Positions 1-8,436 are shown, numbered from the stretch's first letter. The stretch is DNA of 64,000 nt from Mesorhizobium jarvisii (GCF_003601985.1 NZ_QZXA01000003.1:496001-560000), one strand, 5' to 3'. Notes: generated by a model not told the origin, from the letters alone. A program made the numbers and translations.

Positions 1-338
1 GCATCCAGGCGGTCGTGCGCCCCTTGCGCAGCGATGTCGGCATCGCTGCCATTGTTGGGTTCGACGTCGACCGCGAGCACATCATCAGCGTCGCCCGGAA
101 ACTGTCGGAATACTCGTTCGTCGACAGCGTCTACGCCATGACCGGGCCGTTCGACATCATCATCCAACTCACTTTGCCATCGACGACCAGCCTGCACGAC
201 TTCCTCGTCAGCGAACTGGCGAACGTTCCCGGAATCAAGGATTCCGAGAGCTACATGATCGGCCGCGTGTTCAAGCACTCAGGCCGGGCCTACCAGCGCA
301 GCAAAACCGAAGAAAAAAAAGAGGGTAACAATGGGTGA
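1..338 (+). CDS. Lrp/AsnC family transcriptional regulator, C-terminal part (cut by window edge)
   Basis: The reading frame is open to the first base, so the true start lies upstream; the first GTG at base 15 falls inside the domain and is unlikely to be a start. What is visible is the effector-binding RAM domain of Lrp/AsnC regulators: beta strands around GIAAIVGFDV, a helix, then YAMTGPFDIIIQL and a final helix, with a charged tail. These proteins bind DNA through an N-terminal HTH (missing here) and sense amino acids. The stop overlaps the start of the next gene by 8 bases, so it is probably co-transcribed with, and likely regulates, the amino-acid importer that follows. Confidence 0.85.
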   Translation, partial: IQAVVRPLRSDVGIAAIVGFDVDREHIISVARKLSEYSFVDSVYAMTGPFDIIIQLTLPSTTSLHDFLVSELANVPGIKDSESYMIGRVFKHSGRAYQRSKTEEKKEGNNG

Positions 339-1188
339 GTTCCTGTCCGCATCGCGCCGCCGCGTCCTGTCTCTGCTTGCCGCCGCGCCGCTCTTCCTGT
401 CCTTCGCATCCGCCGCTCATGCCGATGGGCTGTTCGACCAGATCAAGCAGCGCGGCACAATCGTCGTCGGCACCGAGGCTGCCTTCGAACCGTTCGAGTT
501 CGTCCGTGACGGCCAGATCGTCGGCTACAACAAGGACATTCTTGACTACGTCGTCAGCCAGCTCGGCGTGAAGCTCGACCAGCTCAATCTGCCCTTCCAG
601 GGCCTGCTGCCGGGCCTGCTGGCCAAGAAGTTCGACCTGATGGCGACGTCGACCGGCATCAACGCCGAGCGGGCGGCGAAATACGCCTATACAAGGCCGA
701 CGGGCTCGTTCGAGAACGTCATCGTCGTTCGTGCCGACGAGGAGCGCATAAAGAAACCCGAAGACATCAACGGCATGGTGGTGGCGACGCAGCTTGCTTC
801 TTCAGTGCAGCCGGTCATCGAGGCCTATGACAAGGAGCTCAAGGACAAGGGCGGCAAGGGGGTCGGCGAGCTGAAGCTGTTCACCTCCTTCCCCGAGACG
901 CATGTCGCTCTCGCCTCCGGCCAGGTCGATGCAATCGTCATCGCCTCGCCTTCGGCGGCGGTGCTGATGAAGAACGTCCCGGACACCTACAAGGTGGTCG
1001 GCTCGATCGGCGAGTTCTCCTACCTGTCCTGGGTGGTACGGCCGGAGGACAAGGACCTGCGTGAATTCATCAACGCCAAGATCGGCGAGCTGAAGGACAG
1101 CGGCAAGTTGAAGGAGCTGCAGCTGAAATGGTTCGGCTTCGAAATGAAGACGCCAGACCAGGGCTATCTTCCGCCCGGCGCGCTCTGA
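331..1188 (+). CDS. Amino-acid ABC transporter substrate-binding protein (SBP family 3)
   Basis: 285 aa, normal for a periplasmic family 3 binding protein. An N-terminal signal peptide (Arg pair, hydrophobic core, AHA cleavage region near residue 31) precedes the mature start. The opening KQRGTIVVGTEAAFEPFEF and the later GQVDAIVIASPSA region are typical of the two-lobed polar amino-acid binders. The frame starts inside the stop region of the AsnC gene and is followed by two permease genes, so it delivers ligand to that importer. The ligand cannot be read from sequence; the downstream ureohydrolase makes arginine, agmatine or another guanidino compound plausible. Confidence 0.9.
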   Translation: MGEFLSASRRRVLSLLAAAPLFLSFASAAHADGLFDQIKQRGTIVVGTEAAFEPFEFVRDGQIVGYNKDILDYVVSQLGVKLDQLNLPFQGLLPGLLAKKFDLMATSTGINAERAAKYAYTRPTGSFENVIVVRADEERIKKPEDINGMVVATQLASSVQPVIEAYDKELKDKGGKGVGELKLFTSFPETHVALASGQVDAIVIASPSAAVLMKNVPDTYKVVGSIGEFSYLSWVVRPEDKDLREFINAKIGELKDSGKLKELQLKWFGFEMKTPDQGYLPPGAL

Positions 1189-1279
1189 GCTCTCGCGACC
1201 CCTGAACTTGTCTGGCGCGGCGCAAGCGATGGGCTGTCGTGGCCATCGACGGCGCCAGGCGGTGCTCCTCCGTTCGAGC

Positions 1280-1300
1280 TGAAAAATGCTTCATTTTTCA
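1280..1300 (+). promoter_or_regulatory. Perfect inverted repeat covering the permease start codon
   Basis: TGAAAAATG, three bases, then CATTTTTCA: 9-bp perfect arms, with the ATG at 1286 as the end of the left arm. In mRNA this would fold the start codon into a stem. It could tune translation of the first permease relative to the abundant binding protein. The arms are AU-rich, so the helix would be weak; the effect is inference. Confidence 0.5.
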
Positions 1301-1945
1301 AAGACGCTGACCTTCCTGCCGCAATTCTTCACCGGCGCCGGCATCACGCTCGGCGTCTCGGCGCTGGGGTTCATCGTCGGCACAGTGATCGGCTTCGGCC
1401 TGCTCGCCTGCGGCCGGTCGCGCTGGCGGGTGGTCCGCTGGATCGGCGCGCTCTACACCAGCTTCATCCGTGGCACGCCACTGATCGTGCAGATTTTCGT
1501 CGTCTACTACGTGCTGCCGGGCCTGGTCGGCATCGACTTGCCGCCGCTTCTGGCGGGCGTTCTGGCGCTCAGCTTCAACAGCGCGGCCTTCGTCGCCGAA
1601 ATCCTGCGTGCCGGGCTGACCCGCATTCCCGCCGGCCAGTATGAGGCGGCCAAGGCGCTCGGCCTGAAGCCTGTCGTGACCTGGTTCAAGATCATCATGC
1701 CGCAGCTGTTCCGCGCCATCATTCCGCCGATGGTCAACGAGTTCACCATGCTGGTGAAGGCCTCGTCCATCCTGTCGGTGATCGCGGTGGTCGAGCTGAC
1801 CCGCACCGCGCAAAACATCATGAATGTCACCTATCGGCCGGTCGAAGCGTTCTGCGTGGCGGCGGTGTTGTATTTCATCGTGCTGTTCTCCTGCAGCCTT
1901 TTGACCCGGCATCTGGAGCGCAAGGCGGAGGGAGCGCGCGCATGA
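1286..1945 (+). CDS. Amino-acid ABC transporter permease (HisM/GlnP type)
   Basis: 219 aa with about five hydrophobic segments, the usual size for polar amino-acid uptake permeases. The EAA loop that contacts the ATPase is clear (EAAKALGLKPVVTWFKIIMP, about residues 119-138), as is the family motif FIRGTPLIVQIF (about residues 61-72). It acts in the inner membrane as one half of the channel, with the next gene as the other half. The start ATG has only a weak ribosome-binding site and lies in an inverted repeat. Its stop overlaps the next start by 4 bases. Confidence 0.9.
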   Translation: MLHFSKTLTFLPQFFTGAGITLGVSALGFIVGTVIGFGLLACGRSRWRVVRWIGALYTSFIRGTPLIVQIFVVYYVLPGLVGIDLPPLLAGVLALSFNSAAFVAEILRAGLTRIPAGQYEAAKALGLKPVVTWFKIIMPQLFRAIIPPMVNEFTMLVKASSILSVIAVVELTRTAQNIMNVTYRPVEAFCVAAVLYFIVLFSCSLLTRHLERKAEGARA

Positions 1946-2616
1946 CGTTCGACTTCTCCGTCATCGCGGGCAATTGGCAGATCCTAGCCAAGGGCTTTGG
2001 CACCACGGTGCTGATGTGCACCGTGTCGCTGCCGCTCGGCTTCGCGCTCGGGGTCGTGCTGGCGCTGGTCAAGTTGAGGGGCTGGCGGCTGCCGGCTGCC
2101 GTCGTCTCGGCCTACGTCGAAATCTTCCGCAACATCCCGTTCCTGATCCAGATCTTCCTCCTGTTCTATGCCCTGCCGATGTTCGGCATCCGGCTTTCGC
2201 CGGTAGTGGTTTCGATCGGCGCGCTGTCGGCCTATGCCAGCGCCTATTCCGCTGAGATCATCAGAGGCGCGATCCAGTCCATCTCTTATGGCCAGGTCGA
2301 AGCCGGCTATGCGTTGGGGCTGCGCTACCTCACCATCTTCCGCAAGATACTGATACCGCAGGTGCTCGGCTACATCCTGCCGGCCGCCACCAATCTCACC
2401 ATCACGCTGATCAAGGAATCGGCAATCCTGTCGGCGATCACGGTTCCCGAACTCACCTACATGGCCCAGAACATCATCGGCCGCACCTTCTCGCCGGTGG
2501 AGATCTTCACCGCCATCGCATTGCTGTACTGGGGTTTGACCGCCCTCGTCGCGGCAGTCTCTCGCGGCCTGGAGCACAGGCTGCAGCCGCATCTCGCAGC
2601 CCGCCGTGGCGCCTGA
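1942..2616 (+). CDS. Amino-acid ABC transporter permease, second subunit
   Basis: 224 aa. Start and stop overlap (ATGA) with the preceding permease, indicating translational coupling. It has the same family features: EIFRNIPFLIQIFLLFYALP in the third segment and an EAA-type loop around VEAGYALGLRYLTIFRKIL. Together the two permeases form the heterodimeric membrane channel. No ATP-binding subunit is encoded between here and the following ureohydrolase, so the nucleotide-binding protein must come from elsewhere, possibly upstream of the window. Confidence 0.9.
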   Translation: MTFDFSVIAGNWQILAKGFGTTVLMCTVSLPLGFALGVVLALVKLRGWRLPAAVVSAYVEIFRNIPFLIQIFLLFYALPMFGIRLSPVVVSIGALSAYASAYSAEIIRGAIQSISYGQVEAGYALGLRYLTIFRKILIPQVLGYILPAATNLTITLIKESAILSAITVPELTYMAQNIIGRTFSPVEIFTAIALLYWGLTALVAAVSRGLEHRLQPHLAARRGA

Positions 2617-2646
2617 TCCAAAAGCCTTCAATGCAGAGGAGACCCC

Positions 2647-3600
2647 ATGTCCAAACTCACCACCTCGCCTCGCGATGTCTTCCAGACATTCCTGAACTTC
2701 CCGCTGGTCGAGGATCTCGACACGCTGAAGGCCGATGTAGCCATCATTGGCATGCCCTATGGCGATCCCTATACGATCGACGAGCTGATCAACGACCAGA
2801 CCAACGCGCCGACGGCGGTGCGGCGCGCCTCGCAGCGCATCAGCCAGGGGCTCGACCGCTATGATTTCGACATTGGCGGGCCGGTCTTCGCCGGCCAGGA
2901 CATCAAGGTGGTCGATGTCGGCGACGTGCCCGGCAATGCCGCGGATCATGTCGGGCACTACAAGAGAGCTGAGGCGGCGATCCGAAAGATCCGCGCCGCC
3001 GGCGCCCTGCCGATAACCATTGGCGGCGACCATGGCATTCCGATCCCGATCTTCCGTGCGTTCGACGGCGAAGGCCCGATCACGCTGGTGCAGCTCGACG
3101 CCCATCTCGACTGGCGCGACAATGTCAACGGCGTTAAGGAGGGTTATTCCAGCACCATCCGCCGGGCCTCGGAGATGGCGCATATCAAGCACATCTTTCA
3201 GGTCGGCATTCGTGGCCAGGGCAGCGCACGCACCGAAGAGGTTGAGGCGGCCCGCGCCTACGGCGCCAACATCATCACCACCAATGAATGGCAGGATATC
3301 GGTACAGCAGCGCTGCTCAAACGCATTCCAGACGGCGGCCGCTACTACCTCACCATCGATGCCGACGGACTTGACCCGGCGGTTATGCCGGCGGTTGAGG
3401 GGCCGCAGCCGGGCGGCATCAGCTACCGCCAGACGATCGAGCTGATCCAGGGGCTGGTCGGCAAGGGCCGTCTCGTCGGCATGGATATCGTCGAAATCGC
3501 CCCGGCGCGCGATGTCAACGAGATCACCTCGATGACGGCGGGCCATATCATCCTCAATGTCATCGGGGCCGCCGTGCGCGCCGGTTACTTCAAGCGCTGA
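2647..3600 (+). CDS. Agmatinase / arginase-family ureohydrolase
   Basis: 317 aa. The manganese-binding motifs of the ureohydrolase family are all present: GGDHGI (about residue 127), DAHLDWRD (about residue 151) and TIDADGLDP (about residue 237). Members hydrolyse agmatine, arginine or other guanidino acids to urea plus an amine. A good ribosome-binding site (GAGGAG) precedes the ATG. It directly follows the importer genes, so import and breakdown of a guanidino compound is the likely job. Agmatinase is the usual annotation, but guanidinobutyrase or guanidinopropionase activity cannot be excluded. Confidence 0.85.
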   Translation: MSKLTTSPRDVFQTFLNFPLVEDLDTLKADVAIIGMPYGDPYTIDELINDQTNAPTAVRRASQRISQGLDRYDFDIGGPVFAGQDIKVVDVGDVPGNAADHVGHYKRAEAAIRKIRAAGALPITIGGDHGIPIPIFRAFDGEGPITLVQLDAHLDWRDNVNGVKEGYSSTIRRASEMAHIKHIFQVGIRGQGSARTEEVEAARAYGANIITTNEWQDIGTAALLKRIPDGGRYYLTIDADGLDPAVMPAVEGPQPGGISYRQTIELIQGLVGKGRLVGMDIVEIAPARDVNEITSMTAGHIILNVIGAAVRAGYFKR

Positions 3601-3620
3601 GCCTCTGGCTCAAGCTTGCA

Positions 3621-3657
3621 CCATGTCGGCCGGGCAACCGGCTGACATGGTTGTTGC
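3621..3657 (+). terminator. Hairpin terminator after the importer-ureohydrolase operon
   Basis: A 13-bp stem (CCATGTCGGCCGG with CCGGCTGACATGG, one G:U pair) and a GCAA tetraloop, followed by TTGTTGC. It lies 20 bases after the ureohydrolase stop. Confidence 0.75.
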
Positions 3658-3754
3658 ATCCGGTCTTCGACCGTGTTTGCGGCTTCGCACGAAAAATCTT
3701 GACGGCGTGGCTGTGGCGCATTCTACAGAAGGTGCCCCCATATGGAGACGCCAG

Positions 3755-4156
3755 ATGTTCGGTGCCGTCCCGCTCTTGATCGTGCCTTTCATTCTCTACA
3801 ATCTTGGCCTGCTCGGAATTTTCGGCGGCGGCGACGACCCGTGGGCGAGCGAGATCTTCTCGTTCCGCATGATGTCGGGCGGGGTGTTCTCGATGACACT
3901 CGGCGACCTGATGATACTGATCGGGCTGATCTTCCTGTTCCTCGAAATGGTGAAGTCGGCGCGCACGACCAGCGCCTCGATCATGGACCATCTCCTGTCG
4001 ACACTGGTCTTCGTCGCCTTCCTGGTCGAATTCCTGCTGGTCAAGGGCGCGGCGCATTCGATCTTCTTCACGCTGATGATCATCGCGCTGTTCGACGTGA
4101 TGGCCGGTTTCGCGGTGTCGATGCGGTCGGCGAGCCGCGACATCAATTTGAATTAG
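3755..4156 (+). CDS. Conserved small membrane protein of unknown function
   Basis: 133 aa from the ATG at 3755, chosen because GGAGA lies 6 bases upstream; an open frame continues upstream into the ureohydrolase gene but is not needed. Three or four hydrophobic segments are visible (near residues 1-25, 45-65, 80-100 and 103-122), with a mixed-charge loop KSARTTSAS between. The C-terminal tail SASRDINLN is likely cytoplasmic. I do not recognise a named family. It stands alone between a terminator and a repeat element, so context gives no function. Confidence 0.7.
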   Translation: MFGAVPLLIVPFILYNLGLLGIFGGGDDPWASEIFSFRMMSGGVFSMTLGDLMILIGLIFLFLEMVKSARTTSASIMDHLLSTLVFVAFLVEFLLVKGAAHSIFFTLMIIALFDVMAGFAVSMRSASRDINLN

Positions 4157-4218
4157 GTCCTCAGCGCAGACGTTTGGCCGGCGCTTGCGCTGACAGTCGG
4201 CGGAAACGTCCAACGGGT

Positions 4219-4400
4219 CGTCATCCTGGGGCGTAGCAAGGAGCGTAGCGACGCAGCGCAGACCCCAGGATCCATGCCGGGACTCCGAAGCGTCGCCACG
4301 GTCCAGAATTCTTCTCCGTTGTACCCGTCAGCAAGGTCGCGGAATGGATCCTCGGGTCTCCGCGACGGAGCTTCGCTCCAGCTCCGCCCGTGGATGACGA
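4219..4400. repeat. Rhizobial intergenic palindromic repeat
   Basis: Nested inverted segments: TCATCCTGGGG pairs with CCCCAGGATCCAT about 40 bases later, and a second arm ATGGATCCTCGGGTCT, with CCCGTGGATGACGA closing the outer palindrome. GC-rich interior segments such as CGTAGCAAGGAGCGTAGCG form further hairpins. The layout matches the long dispersed palindromes I know from Mesorhizobium intergenic regions. It fills the gap between convergent genes. Confidence 0.65.
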
Positions 4401-4404
4401 AGTT

Positions 4405-4836
4405 TCAGCCCGGATCTGCGGTGAAACCGGCGGCCTCGATGCCGGCGATGGCCGCGGCCTCGTCATTGTCCGACGTGTCGCCCGAAATGCCAACGGCGCC
4501 GATGATAGTGCCGGCCTTGTCACGGATCAGCACGCCGCCGACGACCGGCAGCACACGTCCACCCGACACATCCGAGATGCCGGCGACCAGATGCGGGCGC
4601 TCCTTGGCGAAGGCCTCGACCTTGCGCGAGCCCATGCCGATGGCCAGCGCGCCATAGGCCTTGCCCGCCGACATTTGCGGGCGCAGGAACGAGGCGCCGT
4701 CCTGGCGCTCGAAGGCGACCAGATGGCCGCCGGCGTCAAGGACTGAGACGCCGAGCGGCTTGAGCTTGAGTTCAGCGCCCTTGGCGAAGGCGGCATCGAT
4801 GATTTGCCGGGCTTTTTCGAGCGGCAGTGCGGTCAT
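4405..4836 (-). CDS. GlcG/HbpS-like heme-binding family protein
   Basis: 143 aa when started at the ATG at 4836, which has AGGAGA 7 bases upstream; a longer frame to 4863 lacks such a site. The pattern is that of the GlcG/HbpS (DUF336) family: a KARQIIDAAFAKG opening helix, LDAGGHLVAFERQDGA, a KAYGALA segment and a C-terminal GAVGISGDTSDNDE. Members are small alpha/beta proteins, some binding heme, often near glycolate or oxidoreductase genes. No signal peptide is present. Function here is not established. Confidence 0.8.
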   Translation of the reverse strand: MTALPLEKARQIIDAAFAKGAELKLKPLGVSVLDAGGHLVAFERQDGASFLRPQMSAGKAYGALAIGMGSRKVEAFAKERPHLVAGISDVSGGRVLPVVGGVLIRDKAGTIIGAVGISGDTSDNDEAAAIAGIEAAGFTADPG

Positions 4837-5028
4837 GGCAATCTCCTGTTGGGAAGGGGACAATCATCGACGGCCAGCCGGCCGAAGCAATCCCGGTTTC
4901 GGTTGAAATTGCTTCTTGTGAAGCGGCGGGATGAGGGGCCGCTGCCGCCAGGGCGGTGCCGGCGAGCGACTGGATCGACAGGCGAACGGTGTCGGCGGGT
5001 CAAGCCGGGTTGCCGAAGGGCCGTGCGG

Positions 5029-5274
5029 CTATTTCTTTTTGGCGCGGGCAGGCTTCTTGGCGGGCGCCGCCGGCGCGTTGGCTAGGTCTTCGGCTTCCTT
5101 GGCCAGGCGCAGAGCCCGCAGCTTGTCGGTCTTGGCCTTGCGGGCGTCGCTCTCGGCGGCATATTCCGCCATCGCCTTCTGGCGGACGGTGGCCGCCTCT
5201 TCCTGCTTCTTGAAGCGCAAATCGGCGCGCGCGCGGGCGGCATCCCGAGAGTTCTCAACCAAGACCTTATCCAA
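5029..5274 (-). CDS. Small charged Ala/Lys-rich protein, unknown function
   Basis: 81 aa, apparently starting at a TTG (5274). Almost entirely helical composition with heptad-like A, K, E and R residues, and a basic C-terminal tail PAAPAKKPARAKKK that could bind nucleic acid. Similar short proteins are common in rhizobial genomes, but I cannot name a family. The start is uncertain because only a weak GGGA precedes it and no in-frame ATG lies upstream before a stop. Confidence 0.5.
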   Translation of the reverse strand: MDKVLVENSRDAARARADLRFKKQEEAATVRQKAMAEYAAESDARKAKTDKLRALRLAKEAEDLANAPAAPAKKPARAKKK

Positions 5275-5339
5275 TCCCGTGAATTGTGGTTTCTGCTTCT
5301 TCTAGCAGAGCCGGCCTCGAAACGGGGGAAAATAGTTGG

Positions 5340-5861
5340 TTAGGCGGCCGGGCTGGCGCCGAGAGCTTTGCCGGCGACCACGGCTTGATAGGCGGCCTGC
5401 AGGGTCGCACGGACAGAAGGACCGGATGCCGTGTCGAGCGCCATACCCAGATGCTCATGGCGCAACTCGTCCATGAATTTCTCCCACATTGGCGGTCCGC
5501 CCTTTTCCAGCAGTTCGGCGCGGATCGAGAGTTCCTCGCTGGTTGGCAGCCAGACGCGGCCCCAAGCGCCGAGATGGGCCAGGATCGGCACCAGCGTGAT
5601 GGCCATCTCGGTCAGGCTGTAGATCGCCTTCTGCTTGTGACTAGGATCGTCGGCCTTGGTCAGCATGCCCAACTCCATCAGCCGCTTCAGCCGGTCGGCG
5701 AGGATGTTGGAGGCGATGCCTTCTATCGATCCGTTGAGCAGTTCGCGGAAATGCCGCCTACCGCCAAAAATCATGTCGCGAAGGATGATCAGGCTCCAGC
5801 GGTCGCCGAACACTTCCAGCGACAGGTTGATCGGGCAGCCGGACCGGCGATCGAGGCTCAT
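5340..5861 (-). CDS. HxlR-family winged-helix transcriptional regulator
   Basis: 173 aa from the ATG at 5861, chosen for the GGAGAGA ribosome-binding site; the frame can be extended to 5927. The HxlR core is clear: GCPINLSLEVFGDRWSLIIL, FRELLNGSIEGIASNILADRL and LTEMAITLVPIL. The Cys near the N-terminus (SGCP) is the conserved redox- or electrophile-sensing position of several HxlR proteins. It is transcribed divergently from the alpha/beta hydrolase at 5955 with a short gap, so it probably controls that gene and itself. Confidence 0.85.
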   Translation of the reverse strand: MSLDRRSGCPINLSLEVFGDRWSLIILRDMIFGGRRHFRELLNGSIEGIASNILADRLKRLMELGMLTKADDPSHKQKAIYSLTEMAITLVPILAHLGAWGRVWLPTSEELSIRAELLEKGGPPMWEKFMDELRHEHLGMALDTASGPSVRATLQAAYQAVVAGKALGASPAA

Positions 5862-5954
5862 TCGATTCTCTCCACGCAAAACCAGTTGCATTATCGTATC
5901 AGTTTTATTATGTGCAACCGATTGCAAAATGCAATCAGATTAGGAGACTGAGTG

Positions 5955-6791
5955 ATGACGACGATCAATCGCCCCGAGATCAAATCCGAAGTCTTCGGCG
6001 ATCCCGAAAATCCCGCGCTGCTTTTGATCATGGGCGCGATGGCCTCGATGCTGTGGTGGCCGGAGGCGTTTTGCCGGGAGCTGGCGGATGCCGGCTTGTA
6101 TGTGATCCGCTACGACAATCGCGATACCGGCCGTTCGACCAAATATCCGCCCGGCAAGCCGCCCTACACATTCGACGACATGGCGGACGATGCGATTGGT
6201 GTGCTCGACAGCCATGGCATCGGGAAGGCCCATGTCGCCGGCATGTCGATGGGCGGCATGATCGCGCAACTCGTGGCGCTCAAGCACCCCTCCCGTGTCG
6301 CGTCGCTGACGGTGATCAGCAGTTCGCCGGTAGGGATGGACACTTCGCATCTGCCGCAGACAACCGACGCCTATATCGAGCACTCGGCCGCGGGCGCCGA
6401 TGTCGACTGGTCGGACTGCGGCCAGGTGATCGATTTCGTGGTCAAGGATGCGCGGGCGATCGCCAGCACCATACATCCGTTCGACGAAGCCCGAATGAGA
6501 GCCTTCATCGAACAGGACTACGACCGCTCCGGCGGGTTCCTGAGCGCAACCAATCATTTTTCACTCAAGGGTGGCGATGCGTGGAAGGGGCGGTTGCCGG
6601 GGATGGCGGTGCCACTGCTGATCATCCATGGCACTTCAGATCCGATCTTTCCGGTCGAACATGGCGAGGCGCTGGCCAAAACGGTCGCCGGCGCGAAACT
6701 CCTTCGTATCGCGGGCGGCGGCCATGAGCTTCATCCGCAAGACTGGCCCGACATAGAAGCCGCCATCGTCGCCCATATCAGGTCCAACTGA
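5955..6791 (+). CDS. Alpha/beta hydrolase
   Basis: 278 aa. The ATG at 5955 is preferred over the GTG just before it because AGGAG sits 8 bases upstream. The nucleophile elbow is GMSMGG (Ser near residue 98), the acid is in HGTSDPIFP and the catalytic His in GGGHELHP. The YDNRDTGRS motif near the oxyanion hole resembles the AclR/aromatic-ester and lactone hydrolase subgroup. Cytoplasmic, no signal peptide. Substrate unknown; control by the adjacent HxlR regulator is likely. Confidence 0.85.
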   Translation: MTTINRPEIKSEVFGDPENPALLLIMGAMASMLWWPEAFCRELADAGLYVIRYDNRDTGRSTKYPPGKPPYTFDDMADDAIGVLDSHGIGKAHVAGMSMGGMIAQLVALKHPSRVASLTVISSSPVGMDTSHLPQTTDAYIEHSAAGADVDWSDCGQVIDFVVKDARAIASTIHPFDEARMRAFIEQDYDRSGGFLSATNHFSLKGGDAWKGRLPGMAVPLLIIHGTSDPIFPVEHGEALAKTVAGAKLLRIAGGGHELHPQDWPDIEAAIVAHIRSN

Positions 6792-6894
6792 ACCATCGCA
6801 GGCGGTCTTGACGGGCAAGGCATGTCGCAATAGTTAAGTAAATGCTTCAGTGTTGATCTCCCGATCGACGAACCACGAAACAGAAGAGCAAAGA

Positions 6895-7551
6895 ATGTCC
6901 CTGACGCTGCATTTCCATCCGCTGGCCTCTTTCTGCTGGAAGCCGCTGATCGCGCTCTACGAGAACGCCACCGCCTTCAACCCGGTCATCGTCGATCTCG
7001 GCGACGAGCACTCGCGAGCGGCTTTCCTGAAGATATCGCCGAGCGGCAAGATGCCGGCGCTGCGCGACGATGCGCGCGGCCGCACGGTGCTGGAATCGAC
7101 CATCGTCGTGGAATATCTAGCCGCGCACTACCCGGGGCCGGTCGAACTCGTTCCCGCCGACATTGACCTGGCGCTGGCGGTCCGCCAGGCCGACCGCTTC
7201 TATGATTTCTATGTGCAGGAGCCGATGCAGAAGATCGTTGGCGACCGGTTGCGACCGCAAGACAAAACCGATCCGTTCGGCGTCGAGCAGGCGCGCGGCC
7301 AGCTGCGCAATTCCTACGCCATCGTCGAGCAGGAGATGCAGTCCAAGACCTGGGCGGTGGGCGACGCCTTCAGCCTGGCCGATTGCGCGGCGTCTCCGGC
7401 ACTCTTCTATGCCAACAAGGTCGAGCCGTTCGGTGACAAATATCCCGCCGTGAAGCGCTATCACGACCGCCTGCTGCAGCGCCCTGCCTTTGCCAGGGTG
7501 ATCGAGGAGGCGCAGCCCTACTTCAAGTTCTTCCCCTACAATGACGGCTGA
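6895..7551 (+). CDS. Glutathione S-transferase family protein
   Basis: 218 aa from the ATG at 6895 (upstream AGAGCAAAG). The N-terminal thioredoxin-like half reads LHFHPLASFCWKPLIALYEN, then SPSGKMPALRDD and VLESTIVVEYLAAHYPG, which holds the glutathione-contacting ES pair. The helical C-terminal half includes FSLADCAASPALFYAN. The Ser/Cys positions near residues 10-12 are candidates for the catalytic thiol or hydroxyl. Its stop is 5 bases before an ArsR regulator gene, so the two are probably in one transcript. Confidence 0.85.
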   Translation: MSLTLHFHPLASFCWKPLIALYENATAFNPVIVDLGDEHSRAAFLKISPSGKMPALRDDARGRTVLESTIVVEYLAAHYPGPVELVPADIDLALAVRQADRFYDFYVQEPMQKIVGDRLRPQDKTDPFGVEQARGQLRNSYAIVEQEMQSKTWAVGDAFSLADCAASPALFYANKVEPFGDKYPAVKRYHDRLLQRPAFARVIEEAQPYFKFFPYNDG

Positions 7552-7556
7552 CCGCG

Positions 7557-7892
7557 ATGCTGCACGATCCCGCCCAGCTCGACCTGATGTTCCAGGCGCT
7601 TGCCGATCCGGCGCGGCGGCAAATGGTCGACCGGCTGTCGCGCGGTCCGGCCTCGGTCACCCAGCTGGCCGAGCCGCTGGAAATGTCGCTATCGGCTGTC
7701 GTCCAGCATCTCAATCTTCTGGAAGCAAGCGGCCTGGTGCGCACGCAGAAGGTTGGACGGGTGCGGACTTGCCAGATCGAGCCCAAGGCGCTGAGGGCGG
7801 CCGAGCACTGGATCAACGAGCGGCGCCTCTCCTGGGAACGCCGGCTGGATCGGCTCGGCGATTTTCTGGCGGAAACCAAAGACGAAAACTGA
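7557..7892 (+). CDS. ArsR-family regulator (SRPBCC-linked type)
   Basis: 111 aa winged helix: FQALADPARRQMVDRL, then VTQLAEPLEMSLSAVVQHLNLLEASGLV as the recognition region, then a short C-terminal tail. No metal-binding cysteines are visible, so it is not an arsenic or metal sensor. It is followed 11 bases later by an SRPBCC (AHSA1) protein, a gene pair repeated widely in bacteria in which the regulator and lipid/ligand-binding partner are co-expressed. Confidence 0.85.
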   Translation: MLHDPAQLDLMFQALADPARRQMVDRLSRGPASVTQLAEPLEMSLSAVVQHLNLLEASGLVRTQKVGRVRTCQIEPKALRAAEHWINERRLSWERRLDRLGDFLAETKDEN

Positions 7893-7903
7893 AGGAGGCC
7901 ATC

Positions 7904-8377
7904 ATGACCGAACCATCGGTGACCCACGCAACAATCGTGCTGGAGCGCGTCTACGAAGCCTCGCCGGCGCGGGTGTTCCAGGCCCTTGCCGACCCACAGG
8001 CGCGCGCCCGCTGGGGAACGCTGTCGAAAAATGTCGACCTGGTCTACGACAAGGCCGAATTCCGTGTCGGCGGGCTGGATATCAGCCGCTGCGGGCCGCG
8101 CGGCAGCCTGATTTACCGCGTCGAGACCCGCTACATCGATATCGAGCCTGAGCAACGCATCGTTTCGACCGAGCTCGTTTGCGAGGGTTGGAACCGGCTT
8201 TCCGTCTCGCTGATCACGGTCGAGCTTCAGCCAGTGGGGACGTCAACGCGGCTAGTGCTGACCGACCAGATCGCGGCCTTTGGCGGCAAGGACATGATCG
8301 CCGGCAGCCAGGCAGGGTTTGGCGCTGCGCTGGACAATCTGGCGGTGGAACTCCGGCATCAGCCGGTTGATGCCTGA
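7904..8377 (+). CDS. SRPBCC (AHSA1-like) protein
   Basis: 157 aa starting at the ATG at 7904 behind GGAGG. The START-like helix-grip fold is recognisable from [20 protein letters not shown] at the start, a [12 protein letters not shown] segment, [20 protein letters not shown] and a final amphipathic helix. Such proteins bind hydrophobic ligands in a cavity; catalytic roles are rarely known. It partners the ArsR regulator immediately upstream and a paralogue immediately downstream. Confidence 0.8.
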   Translation: MTEPSVTHATIVLERVYEASPARVFQALADPQARARWGTLSKNVDLVYDKAEFRVGGLDISRCGPRGSLIYRVETRYIDIEPEQRIVSTELVCEGWNRLSVSLITVELQPVGTSTRLVLTDQIAAFGGKDMIAGSQAGFGAALDNLAVELRHQPVDA

Positions 8378-8436
8378 AGCCTAAGGGCCGGCAGGACCTA
8401 TTTCGGCAAACCAGTTTACCAACAAGGACCCAGATC

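Noticed and set aside
1984-3546. 520-codon antisense open frame across the permease and ureohydrolase
   Set aside because: No motif; the plus-strand genes are well supported.
4219-4400. CRISPR-like repeats
   Set aside because: Segments are inverted, not direct evenly spaced repeats, and no cas gene is present in the window.
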